From NCBI GenBank assembly GCA_964446115.1, contig CAYUNE010000021.1, positions 38,362 through 102,361 of the forward strand: a DNA stretch of 64,000 nucleotides, given 5' to 3'. A model generated the notes under the pieces. That model worked only from the letters and a program-made list of their open reading frames with translations. It had not been told where the DNA came from and ran no database searches. The stretch comes from CAYUNE01 sp964446115. GTDB taxonomy: Bacteria; Desulfobacterota; Desulfobulbia; Desulfobulbales; Desulfobulbaceae. The first letter of the stretch is position 1; each line of letters begins with the position of its first letter. Shown piece after piece: positions 25,194-32,871 of the stretch. The translations under genes were made by a program, and so were the position numbers.

Positions 25194-26038
25194 TGTTTCC
25201 CCTGGGCAAGTCGGTTTCCGCGGTCGAGTTCGGCCAGTCGGTCCGCCGTCCGTTCCGCGGCAAAGACGAGTGATTCCAAATCGAGAAAATCCATGACGTG
25301 GTGATCAAAGAGCACCTTCACCTTTGCCTCAAAGCCGTCTTCGGGCTCTTCGTCCCAGAAAAGGAGGTAGTGGGGCAGATGGGGAAGAACCGGAATAATC
25401 ATCCCCACTGAACAGCTCTGATCGTCGGGCCCGGGCAGGCTGTTGAGCTGCTGCAGGAGTGCGGCGAGTATACGGGTTCGACCGGCAAACCTTTTGGCGA
25501 TGCGGTCCTCGCAGTAGGTGGCCAGGGTCCGCACCTTGGAAATGGAGTTGGGCAGACTTTCCAACCCGATCCAGTTGCCATCGGGCGGTCGGCCGCCGCC
25601 GAAGGAAACGTAGTTGTAGAGCAGGATCTGATCACGGGGATCAACAAGCTCCTCGCCCGCCATCAGCAACCGCTCTTTGCCCACCCGCACCGGACGTCCC
25701 AGATAGGAGAAGAGAAGGTCGTCCGGTTCCTGCGGGGACCAGTCGGCTCCGAGGCGCGGCGCCAGTTCCCGGAAGTCGATATCCCTGATCTTGCCCTTGA
25801 GATGGGCCACAAGGGCCATGTCGCGGTCTTCCTGCATCTCGGATCGGCCTGCGCCGACGGTCGGCGCTGCCGTGGAAGGATCCCCGGAGCTGGTCGTGAA
25901 TGCCGGATCCAGGTGGGGACATTTTTCCGCATTTTCTCCACCCTTGGTGACCGCCACCGCAAAGGCGAGGCAGGCGGCATAGCCGCACTCACCGCAGTTG
26001 GTGCGGGGGACGTATTTCAGGAAGTCGTGGGGAGTCAC
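25175..26038 (-). CDS. 4Fe-4S domain plus DUF3786 protein
   Basis: 287 residues. An N-terminal Fe-S domain uses C15, C18, C23 and C40 (C-x2-C-x4-C-x16-C; NCGECGYAACLAFAVAV), as in corrinoid/acetyl-CoA pathway proteins. The remainder, about 90-260, is a DUF3786 region (LLFSYLGRPVRV, YNYVSFGGGRPPDGNWIGLESLPNS in parts) known from anaerobes. A redox or corrinoid-related role is plausible but unproven. Stop overlaps yicC; ompH ends 9 nt downstream of... its own start side, so ompH, this gene and yicC form one transcript. Confidence 0.82.
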   Translation of the reverse strand: MTPHDFLKYVPRTNCGECGYAACLAFAVAVTKGGENAEKCPHLDPAFTTSSGDPSTAAPTVGAGRSEMQEDRDMALVAHLKGKIRDIDFRELAPRLGADWSPQEPDDLLFSYLGRPVRVGKERLLMAGEELVDPRDQILLYNYVSFGGGRPPDGNWIGLESLPNSISKVRTLATYCEDRIAKRFAGRTRILAALLQQLNSLPGPDDQSCSVGMIIPVLPHLPHYLLFWDEEPEDGFEAKVKVLFDHHVMDFLDLESLVFAAERTADRLAELDRGNRLAQGKQCRLSA

Positions 26039-26047
26039 CGGGGGCTT

Positions 26048-26578
26048 TTATTTCTTCATCTTTTCGTTGAGGGCCTTGACCACGGTATCGGTGATGTTCA
26101 CACTCTCATCATTATAGAGAACACCGGCCTTGTCATCGAGGATTACGGTATACCGGTTTGTCTTGCCGATCTCCTCCACCACTTCCCGCAGATTTTTCAG
26201 GATCGGTTCCAGCCGGTCTTCCTTGAGTTTGTTGAGTTCGAAACGTGCATCCTCGGATTTGCCCTGGAGTTCGCGACGCCGTTTCTGGAATTCCCGGGTC
26301 TTCTTTTCCTTGACCTCGCTGCTCCAGACCGAGCTCTTTTTCTCGATTTCTTCCTGCAGGGCCACAAGCGCATCTTCTTCCTTTTTGAATTTTGCCTGCA
26401 ACTCCTTCATTTTTTGGGACATCTCCTTCTGTGCCGCCTTGCCCGCCTCGGATTCGGCAACGACTTTCTGCACATCCAGGACGGCGATGGCCTGGTCGGC
26501 CCCCAGGGCGTTGCCGCCGGCGATAACTGCAGCAACGAGGAATGAGATAAGAGAGATGAACACTGTTTGCGGTTTCAC
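26048..26578 (-). CDS. OmpH/Skp family periplasmic chaperone
   Basis: 176 residues: signal peptide (residues 1-26, LISFLVAAVIAGGNALGA) and a long charged coiled coil (about 45-130) ending in a small beta region (YTVILDDKAGVLYNDESVNIT), the Skp/OmpH layout of a trimeric chaperone for outer-membrane proteins. The start is a GTG at 26578 with AAGGAG 6 nt upstream; the open frame continues upstream without any signal peptide, so longer starts are rejected. Follows pal, beyond a terminator, in the same direction. Confidence 0.85.
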   Translation of the reverse strand: MKPQTVFISLISFLVAAVIAGGNALGADQAIAVLDVQKVVAESEAGKAAQKEMSQKMKELQAKFKKEEDALVALQEEIEKKSSVWSSEVKEKKTREFQKRRRELQGKSEDARFELNKLKEDRLEPILKNLREVVEEIGKTNRYTVILDDKAGVLYNDESVNITDTVVKALNEKMKK

Positions 26579-26621
26579 TGGAAACTCCTTTTCAATGGTT
26601 GATTTGTCTGAAACGAATACG

Positions 26622-26657
26622 AAAAAAAAACCGGGAGGGCCCCCGGCCTGCTCCCGG
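26622..26657 (-). terminator. Rho-independent terminator after pal
   Basis: On the minus strand CCGGGAG (26651-26657) pairs with CTCCCGG (26631-26637) around a GC-rich loop, followed by nine T (A run at 26622-26630 on the plus strand). Confidence 0.85.
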
Positions 26658-26853
26658 ATAAGACCTGTTTCCGGCTGAATTTTGGGGAAAGCGGTTGCAC
26701 CTGCGGACAAAGGGACCCGGAGGGGATTGCCCTGCCGGGTGTTGCTCTCCGGGATCGTGGGATTGCCCTCCTGTGGAACATCCGGGAATCGGTCGCGGCG
26801 ATTGGTCGGGGATGAAGACGGCGTATGGCTGTGGCGGAGACGAAAGATGCCGG

Positions 26854-27378
26854 TTACTTGACAATGACAAAGTCGTCGCGCCGGTTCTGGGCCCATGAGA
26901 GTTCGTCATGGCCGTGAAGCAGCAGCTTTTCCTCGCCCCAGCTGATCGTTGACATGCGGGTGGGATCAATCCCCAGATTCACCATATACTTCATCGCGCT
27001 CTGGGCCCGTCGCTCGCCCAGGGCCAGATTGTACTCCTTGGTGCCGCGGGGATCGGTGTTGCCCTCGATTCTGATTTTTACATCACCGTGTTCTTTCATG
27101 AAAGCGGCGTTTATCTCCATCCTTTCCCGCTGGTCAAGCCGGATTGCAGAGGAGTCATAGTCGAAATAGACCGGCAGCATGGGCGCCGATGTTCTTCCCT
27201 CCATGATCTGGGAGTTTTCCTTGGTGTCCAGGGGTTCTTCCCGGCCCAGGGCGGTGGGATCGCCCACCTGGCGCACAACCTTTTCCTCGGCTTCCTTTTT
27301 CGCACAACCCGCAGTCCCCAGGACCAGAAGAAACGCTGCCAGGATCGTCAGCAAAAGTGTTCCTTTATTTTGCACCAC
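26854..27378 (-). CDS. pal: Peptidoglycan-associated lipoprotein Pal (OmpA-like)
   Basis: 174-residue outer-membrane lipoprotein. Signal peptide with lipobox LGTAGC (lipidated Cys about residue 25), then the OmpA/Pal domain at about 68-174: VYFDYDSSAIR, NTDPRGTKEYNLALGERRA. The usual GHTD peptidoglycan motif reads GNTDPRG, still with the key Asp. Links outer membrane to peptidoglycan; tolB/tolQRA genes are not adjacent. Ribosome site GGAGGT lies just upstream of the ATG at 27378. Confidence 0.93.
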   Translation of the reverse strand: MVQNKGTLLLTILAAFLLVLGTAGCAKKEAEEKVVRQVGDPTALGREEPLDTKENSQIMEGRTSAPMLPVYFDYDSSAIRLDQRERMEINAAFMKEHGDVKIRIEGNTDPRGTKEYNLALGERRAQSAMKYMVNLGIDPTRMSTISWGEEKLLLHGHDELSWAQNRRDDFVIVK

Positions 27379-27918
27379 ATACCTCCTTTGATATAATAGG
27401 ATCGAGATTCACATGCATGTCAAAGAGTGCAAGCTCAATAAACAGGCGGTGTGCGAGCAGGCGCATCTCCGTAATTGATCACAGGCACCGCATCTTCACC
27501 CGATCTTTTCCGGCCGCATAGCGGGGATATTGCGGCCGGAAAAGATCGGGCAAATCTGCAGCTCCTGTGACCAATTACAGTTTGGAAGTAAGAGATACCG
27601 CAGGGTTTACATGCCCTGTGACCGGTTACGCATCTTCTGGTTGCAAGGCGTCTGTTTGCGGCGTATTCCACCGGTTGTCCCGAAAAGACAACCCTGAACC
27701 CAACCCCTTCTTAACCGATTTTAATCTAAAGAATAGCAGGGGTGAAAGCAACTATTTTTTCTCGGGAAAGAAATTATCTTGCAAAAGAACTCCAGGATTT
27801 CTAGATAGTAAACGTTGCCCTCCGCTGAATTAGAGAATTATGGCCGACACATCGATACAGTCGCACCGGAGCCCGGGGGCCGGCCGCTGTGATGACGTGT
27901 CCGCCGTTGGAAAATAAT
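27379..27918. other. 540-nt divergent region between pal and the phosphorylase gene
   Basis: No gene supported. Holds the full-length MITE copy B (27471-27629), a GGTTGTC/GACAACC stem-loop (27673-27693) without a T run, and an AT-richer stretch 27710-27800 that presumably contains the phosphorylase promoter (a weak TTGCAA, 17 nt, TAGATA match ends near 27806). Confidence 0.5.
27471..27629 (+). mobile_element. IS66-type MITE copy B, full length, opposite orientation to copy C
   Basis: 159 nt. Ends GTAATTGATCACAGG (27471-27485) and CCTGTGACCGGTTAC (27615-27629); an internal copy of the end, CCTGTGACCAATTAC, at 27564-27578. Carries a perfect 20-bp hairpin (27499-27518 with 27531-27550). Flanks GCATCTCC (27463-27470) and GCATCTTC (27630-27637) match at 7 of 8 positions, indicating an 8-bp target duplication. 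Nearly identical to the reverse complement of the copy at 30281-30436. No coding capacity. Confidence 0.85.
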
Positions 27919-30180
27919 ATGATATCACCAGGAAAAAACATCAATCCGACCGCCGGGACGACCGAAGACGTCCGCAATCTTTTTTGTTCAAACCGCTTTG
28001 GTCGTTTTTTCGGGGTTTCCCAGGAGATCTTCGACCGTGTCTGGGAACGGCTGACCGGAGAGGACGGCAATTCAGTTCTCTATGTTTCCATGGAAATCGG
28101 TGCCGATCCCGATGTATTCCATCCCCTGAAGGACTGGCTGGTCGCCAATAACCTCACCCATTCGACCGATCCGGAGATCAATTCCGTTTTGCTCAAATAC
28201 CTCAACGGGCCCCGTAAGATCCCCAATTACAGCGGCGGGCTCGGGGTGCTGGCCGGCGACACCCTCAAGAGCTTTGCCGATAACCATATACCGGTCGCCG
28301 CGGTCAGCCTGCTGTACAGAGAGGGATACTTTTCGCAGTTCGTTGATTCCAAGGTCGGCCAGATCGACCAGGCAACCAGCTGGGAACCGGAAAAAACGCC
28401 GACGCTTTTTCTTTTGCAGGATCCGGTCCACCCCGAGCGGCCGCTTGAGATCTCCGTCCCCTTTTACGACGAGCATGACCGGGTCGTTCACGCCCGGGCC
28501 CGTATCTGGATGAAGATGGAGATCAATGAGCAACTGGACTACTTTGTGCCGGAATTTCTTTTCGACTATGCCGTTCCCGGTTCCCCTCCCTGGATCCGCG
28601 ATACGGCCCGGCGTCTCTACAACGCCACCTCACCGGCCATGAAGGCCAACCAGCGCCGCATGCTCGGCTCCGGTATTCTGCCGCTCATGGATACCCTGGG
28701 CCTGAGCGGTTCCACCATTCATCTCAATGAGCAACACGGGGTGGTGGTTGCCCTGCAGTTGATTATCCGGGAGCTGCAGCATACCCACGGCAGTGATTTT
28801 GCCGGACGCCTTTCCGATGAGGACATCTTTGCCGCGGCCGAAAAGGTGTCCCGCCGGTTGGTCTACACGATTCACACTCCGGTGAAGGCGGGTCATGATC
28901 GATTCAACCGCTCGCTCTACTCCGGCATCAGCCATTCCCTCTGCCAGCGTATCCTGAATCTGCTGGCCGATGACCATGAGAATCCCTACGACTATAACTT
29001 CACCGCCCTGGCCATGCGGGTCAACCGGGCGATCAACAGTGTCAGTCGCCTGCACCGCGACGTCACCAGAAGACAGTTTCCCGAGGCCGCTGAAAAGATA
29101 ACCGCCATCACCAACGGCGTTCATCACCTCACCTGGATCAGTGACAGTCGGGCCGCTCTGTTTGACCGGGAGGAGCAACTCCATGGCTGGCGTCGGGACC
29201 CCGGTGTTTTTTCCCGGGCGGATCTCATGGAAAATCAGGAGTTTCGCAATGAGTTACTGGCCGCCTGGAGCCGGGACAACATCCGACTCATCGACTATAT
29301 CAACTCCATGCTCAGCGAGCATCGCAGCAAGCGGCTGGAGACATGGATCGATCCGCCCAACTACCTCTCCCACCTTCCCGGTGACGAGGCTGTTCTTCAG
29401 CCCGGGGTCTACACCATCGGTTTTGCCCGTCGTTTTTCTACCTACAAACGGGCGGATCTCATTTTTGACGATATCTCGGCCCTGGCGCGGATCATGGTGG
29501 AAAACAACTGGCCCGTCAACTTTCTCTATGCCGGTAAGGCTCATCCCGAGGATGAGCCGGGCAAGTCGGTTCTCAAACTCATCCTCGACAGCCAGGAAGA
29601 GCTCTATGTCAGAAGCAGGGGGCTTGCCAGGTTGGTGTTCATTCCCGGTTATGATATGAACATTGCCAAGATGATGGTTGCCGGGGTGCATGCCTGGCTC
29701 AACAGCCCCAAACGTCCCCTGGAGGCCAGCGGCACCAGCGGCATGAAGGCGGCGTTGAACGGCGTGCCCAACATCAGCGTGATGGACGGATGGTGGGTTG
29801 AAGGATATCATGGGGGAAAAACCGGCTGGAAATTCGGTTTCGAAGGACCGGTGGACGAGGCAAATCTCAGCGAGGATCCCGAAACCTTGCTCTATGCCGA
29901 GGATTCCGATTCATTCTATGCCCTGCTGCCGGATATCCTGCGGACCTATTATCAGCATCGCGACCGATATATCGACATTGCGGTGAACAACCTGCTCCTC
30001 AATATTCCCATTTTCAATACCCACCGAATGGCCGCAGAATATGTCGAGAAATACGCCCTGGAACTGGATGGGGAGACCAGGGAGAGAATAGAACGATTCC
30101 GGAGGCTGTATCAGAGCGACATTCGCAATGAAACCGCAGGGAAAATCCGTCGGTCATCCCTGGAAGCGGTTGCCGGCTGA
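27919..30180 (+). CDS. glgP: Alpha-glucan (glycogen/maltodextrin) phosphorylase
   Basis: About 753-residue cytoplasmic enzyme releasing glucose-1-phosphate from alpha-1,4-glucans. It belongs to the shorter alpha-glucan phosphorylase type: SMEIG near the start, KIPNYSGGLGVLAGDTLKS in the substrate site, LNEQH, YTIHTPVKAGHDRF, ITNGVHHLTW, and the PLP-site EASGTSGMKAALNG with DGWWVEGY. I chose the ATG at 27919 (GGA 7 nt upstream); an ATG at 27892 and a GTG at 27889 are in frame but have no ribosome site. With malQ in the same window it supports glycogen or maltodextrin turnover. Confidence 0.93.
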   Translation: MISPGKNINPTAGTTEDVRNLFCSNRFGRFFGVSQEIFDRVWERLTGEDGNSVLYVSMEIGADPDVFHPLKDWLVANNLTHSTDPEINSVLLKYLNGPRKIPNYSGGLGVLAGDTLKSFADNHIPVAAVSLLYREGYFSQFVDSKVGQIDQATSWEPEKTPTLFLLQDPVHPERPLEISVPFYDEHDRVVHARARIWMKMEINEQLDYFVPEFLFDYAVPGSPPWIRDTARRLYNATSPAMKANQRRMLGSGILPLMDTLGLSGSTIHLNEQHGVVVALQLIIRELQHTHGSDFAGRLSDEDIFAAAEKVSRRLVYTIHTPVKAGHDRFNRSLYSGISHSLCQRILNLLADDHENPYDYNFTALAMRVNRAINSVSRLHRDVTRRQFPEAAEKITAITNGVHHLTWISDSRAALFDREEQLHGWRRDPGVFSRADLMENQEFRNELLAAWSRDNIRLIDYINSMLSEHRSKRLETWIDPPNYLSHLPGDEAVLQPGVYTIGFARRFSTYKRADLIFDDISALARIMVENNWPVNFLYAGKAHPEDEPGKSVLKLILDSQEELYVRSRGLARLVFIPGYDMNIAKMMVAGVHAWLNSPKRPLEASGTSGMKAALNGVPNISVMDGWWVEGYHGGKTGWKFGFEGPVDEANLSEDPETLLYAEDSDSFYALLPDILRTYYQHRDRYIDIAVNNLLLNIPIFNTHRMAAEYVEKYALELDGETRERIERFRRLYQSDIRNETAGKIRRSSLEAVAG

Positions 30181-30199
30181 CACCAGGGAAAGAGGCACT

Positions 30200-30221
30200 C
30201 CGCCGGGTTTCTCTCCGGCGG
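30200..30221 (+). other. Stem-loop downstream of the phosphorylase gene
   Basis: CCGCCGG (30200-30206) pairs with CCGGCGG (30215-30221), 8-nt loop, no T run. May protect the 3' end of the message. Confidence 0.5.
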
Positions 30222-30280
30222 TATGACCCACCTCCAGACGGGAAGAGCTCACGGAAGGGGGAAATCCTACAAGTGGAGAA

Positions 30281-30436
30281 GTAACCGATCACAGGGTATG
30301 TAACCCCGCGGTATCTCTTACTTCCAAACTGTAATTGGTTACAGGTGCAGCAGATTTGCCCGATCTTTTCCGGCCGCCATATCCCCACTATGCGGCCGGG
30401 AGATTCAGTGAAGATGCGATGCCTGTGAACAATTAC
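30281..30436 (-). mobile_element. IS66-type MITE copy C with perfect 8-bp target duplication
   Basis: 156 nt. Ends GTAACCGATCACAGG (30281-30295) and CCTGTGAACAATTAC (30422-30436); internal end copy GTAATTGGTTACAGG at 30331-30345; decayed central hairpin (GGCCGC at 30372-30377 with GCGGCC at 30392-30397). It is flanked on both sides, with no gap, by GTGGAGAA (30273-30280 and 30437-30444). The right duplicate now serves as the Shine-Dalgarno of the next gene. Strand given relative to copy B. Confidence 0.9.
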
Positions 30437-30449
30437 GTGGAGAAATATC

Positions 30450-30875
30450 ATGGCCAAAGCCTATATCAGCCCCAGCAACGCCACAGACAAGACCATCAAT
30501 TCCATTGACCGCAAACGTGAGCGCGAAAGGCGCTACATGTTGACCAGAACCAGGGAAAAGGCCGCCGATATCGCGGTGGTCCTGGTGCAGCGTCTCATTG
30601 ATAAACATATTATCGAGACCACCTCGGCGCAGCATATCAGGGAAAGCATGGAAAAGCAGCTGCGGGGCATGATCGACCTGGAGGATATTGATCTGCAGTT
30701 CAAGATCGCCCCGCTCAGAACCCTTACCCAGGATCCCAATATCGTCAGTCTCTACATTACCCAGTATATCATCGAAGACCTCATTGAGCATCCCAAGATA
30801 CAGGATGTCTTCGGCAGCGACCTGGACATCTACAGGGTGGTCGACTCCATTCTTTCCCGGGTCAGGCCGCGCTGA
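30450..30875 (+). CDS. Hypothetical helical protein
   Basis: 141 residues, predicted mostly helical and charged, no signal or membrane segment. An N-terminal basic stretch (DRKRERERRYMLTRTREKAAD) is followed by amphipathic helices (VVLVQRLIDKHIIETT, IVSLYITQYIIEDLIEHPKI). Not recognised as a family. The ATG at 30450 uses GGAG (30439-30442), which lies within the right 8-bp duplicate of the MITE. A radical SAM gene starts 19 nt downstream, so the two are probably co-transcribed. Confidence 0.72.
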   Translation: MAKAYISPSNATDKTINSIDRKRERERRYMLTRTREKAADIAVVLVQRLIDKHIIETTSAQHIRESMEKQLRGMIDLEDIDLQFKIAPLRTLTQDPNIVSLYITQYIIEDLIEHPKIQDVFGSDLDIYRVVDSILSRVRPR

Positions 30876-30894
30876 TGTAGCCGTCATTGCTCAC

Positions 30895-32235
30895 ATGGTT
30901 CGCAATCAGGCGGCAGGTCCTTCTTTTGGCGTGAATACCTCTTCCCATCCCGACGAGATCCCTGCCCTGGTTTTTGCCGATTCCCGGGGAAATATCATTG
31001 ACTATCCGGAACTCTCCATGGCCGGGGCAGCGGCCATGGAGATCCGGCCGCTGCGGCCGGAGGAGTTGATTCCCCTGCCTCCCGGCAGTGAACTCTTCAT
31101 CCTTCCGGGTCGTCTGCCGGTGGGGATTGATCCCCTCACCGGTCAACCCGCACCTCTTGCCGAGAATCCCTACGACGGCGCGGCCGGCATTCAGGCGGTT
31201 GCGGCCTTCATGGCCCCTGCCCATACCGCTATCTACACCGCCGCCTTTGTAAAGGCGCAGGATAGCGTTCCGCTGCTGCCCCTCTTTGCCTATACCGCGG
31301 TTGGCTGGTATCAGGGCAAATTCTGGGTGGCGGCGTTGCGAAGCGACGCGGACAGGCGTCAGGATTATGATCAGTTTGATCAGGATACGATCAGGCAGAT
31401 GACCAGGCAGGCCCTGGAGACCGGCCGCAACAACCGGTTGATCAGGCACCTGGGGCACTGCTGCCTTGTGTACGGTTGTCCTGCGGCCCGTAACTATTTT
31501 CTTCACCGCTGGGAGGCGCCTCTCCCCACTTCTCCGGCATGCAATGCCTCCTGTCTCGGTTGCATTTCCCTGCAACCCTCGGGTTGTTGCCCTGCAACTC
31601 AGGAGCGCATCGACTTTGTTCCCTCGGTGGAGGAAATCGTCGAGATCGGGGTGGAACATCTGCTCCGGGCGGAGAACGCGGTCATCAGTTTCGGCCAGGG
31701 ATGCGAAGGGGAACCTCTCCTGCAGGCCGACACCATCGAAGCGGCTATTCGCGCCATTCGTCGCCGTACACCGGCGGGGACGGTCAATCTCAACACCAAC
31801 GGCAGCCGGCCGGATGCGGTGGGGCGGCTGGCTGATGCCGGCCTGGATTCGATCAGGATCAGTATGAACAGCGCCCGCAGGGATTTTCACCATCGCTATT
31901 ACCGGCCCCGGGGCTTTGATTTTGTCGATGTACTGGAATCGATTTCCGCAATGAAGGCCCGGGGACGGTTTGTCTCTCTGAATTACTTTATCCTGCCCGG
32001 TTTTACCGATGATCCCGCTGAGTTTGAGGCACTGTGCAACCTCATCGACCAGCGGAAACCCGATCTTATCCAGTTACGTAATCTCAATATGGATCCCCAC
32101 TGGTATCTGCAGGGCGTGGACTTTGTTCCCAGCGGTGCCCCCTTGGGGATTACCCGGTGGCTTGCCTCGCTGCGACGGCGGTTTCCGGGGCTCGGCTTTG
32201 GTTATTTTAATCCCGCACTCGGTAAGCGGGGGTAA
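30895..32235 (+). CDS. Radical SAM protein with an unknown N-terminal domain
   Basis: 446 residues. A roughly 200-residue N-terminal region (LVFADSRGNIIDYPELSMAG, LPPGSELFILPGR) has no family I recognise. The radical SAM core follows with the 4Fe-4S cysteines in CNASCLGC (C-x3-C-x2-C), then FGQGCEGEPLL, LNTNGSRPDAV and a TIM-barrel continuation to about 430. Other Cys (HCCLVYGC, SGCCP) surround the cluster, perhaps binding a second cofactor. The reaction is unknown. I chose the ATG at 30895, the first start compatible with the preceding gene; no strong ribosome site is seen. Confidence 0.8.
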   Translation: MVRNQAAGPSFGVNTSSHPDEIPALVFADSRGNIIDYPELSMAGAAAMEIRPLRPEELIPLPPGSELFILPGRLPVGIDPLTGQPAPLAENPYDGAAGIQAVAAFMAPAHTAIYTAAFVKAQDSVPLLPLFAYTAVGWYQGKFWVAALRSDADRRQDYDQFDQDTIRQMTRQALETGRNNRLIRHLGHCCLVYGCPAARNYFLHRWEAPLPTSPACNASCLGCISLQPSGCCPATQERIDFVPSVEEIVEIGVEHLLRAENAVISFGQGCEGEPLLQADTIEAAIRAIRRRTPAGTVNLNTNGSRPDAVGRLADAGLDSIRISMNSARRDFHHRYYRPRGFDFVDVLESISAMKARGRFVSLNYFILPGFTDDPAEFEALCNLIDQRKPDLIQLRNLNMDPHWYLQGVDFVPSGAPLGITRWLASLRRRFPGLGFGYFNPALGKRG

Positions 32236-32240
32236 ACTGC

Positions 32241-32270
32241 TTGACAAAAGGGGGGAAGAATCGCTACTGT
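32241..32270 (+). promoter_or_regulatory. Sigma70-type promoter for the Fur-family gene
   Basis: Consensus TTGACA (32241-32246), 18-nt spacer, TACTGT (32265-32270), directly after the radical SAM gene. Confidence 0.55.
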
Positions 32271-32271
32271 T

Positions 32272-32291
32272 TGAATGAGCATATATTCATT
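32272..32291. promoter_or_regulatory. Possible Fur/PerR-type operator
   Basis: AT-rich imperfect palindrome with arms AATGA (32274-32278) and TCATT (32287-32291), also TGAAT/ATTCA, starting 2 nt after the -10 box. Its place at the transcription start would suit autorepression. Confidence 0.35.
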
Positions 32292-32357
32292 ACAAATCGG
32301 ATCATCTCCGGACAGAGGGCGTAAAATCACTGAAAATCAGGATGAAGGACAACCAGG

Positions 32358-32804
32358 ATGGTTACGATGTTTCGTCGGGCCCGACAGACAGGGCAAGCAA
32401 CAGAGAGCAGGATCCAGCTCACCCGTCAGCGCCGGGTGATTCTGGAGGAGCTGGCAAAGGTGACCAGCCATCCGACGGCGGCTCAGGTGTATGAGATGGT
32501 CAGGAGCCGCCTGCCCCGCATCGGTGTGGCAACCGTGTATCGCAATCTGGAGCTCATGGCCCGCAACGGCCTGCTGCTGAAACTGGAAATCAGCGGTGGC
32601 AGAAACCGCTTCGATGCCACCACCACGCCCCACTACCATATTCGCTGCTCGTCCTGCGGCAAGGTGGATGATCTGGATATTCCGGTGGATGAAACCCTGG
32701 AGGCGGGAGCGGCCCAGGGCACGAACTACTCCATCCTGGGTCATACCGTTGAATTCAGGGGAATCTGTCCGGATTGCCGCCGGAAGGAAAAGACCCTCCA
32801 GTAA
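32358..32804 (+). CDS. Fur/PerR-family metalloregulator
   Basis: 148 residues. Winged-helix N-terminal domain (LTRQRRVILEELAKV, ATVYRNLELMARNGLL), then the HYHIRCSSCGKVDDL metal region and two CxxC pairs (CSSC, CPDC) for structural zinc. The pattern fits PerR-like peroxide or iron sensors more than classic Fur, which has a His-rich HHHDH cluster; here only PHYH is present. Start ATG 32358 with AAGGA about 10 nt upstream. It probably represses iron or oxidative-stress genes and itself. A strong bidirectional terminator follows. Confidence 0.88.
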   Translation: MVTMFRRARQTGQATESRIQLTRQRRVILEELAKVTSHPTAAQVYEMVRSRLPRIGVATVYRNLELMARNGLLLKLEISGGRNRFDATTTPHYHIRCSSCGKVDDLDIPVDETLEAGAAQGTNYSILGHTVEFRGICPDCRRKEKTLQ

Positions 32805-32825
32805 AAAGCGGCCACAATTCCACCC

Positions 32826-32866
32826 AAAAAAAAACGGCGGTCATTGATTGACCGCCGTTTTTTTTT
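32826..32866. terminator. Bidirectional terminator between the Fur-family gene and tyrS
   Basis: CGGCGGTCA (32835-32843) pairs with TGACCGCCG (32849-32857), loop TTGAT, with nine A before (32826-32834) and nine T after (32858-32866), so it serves both convergent genes. Confidence 0.93.
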
Positions 32867-32871
32867 GCTCA

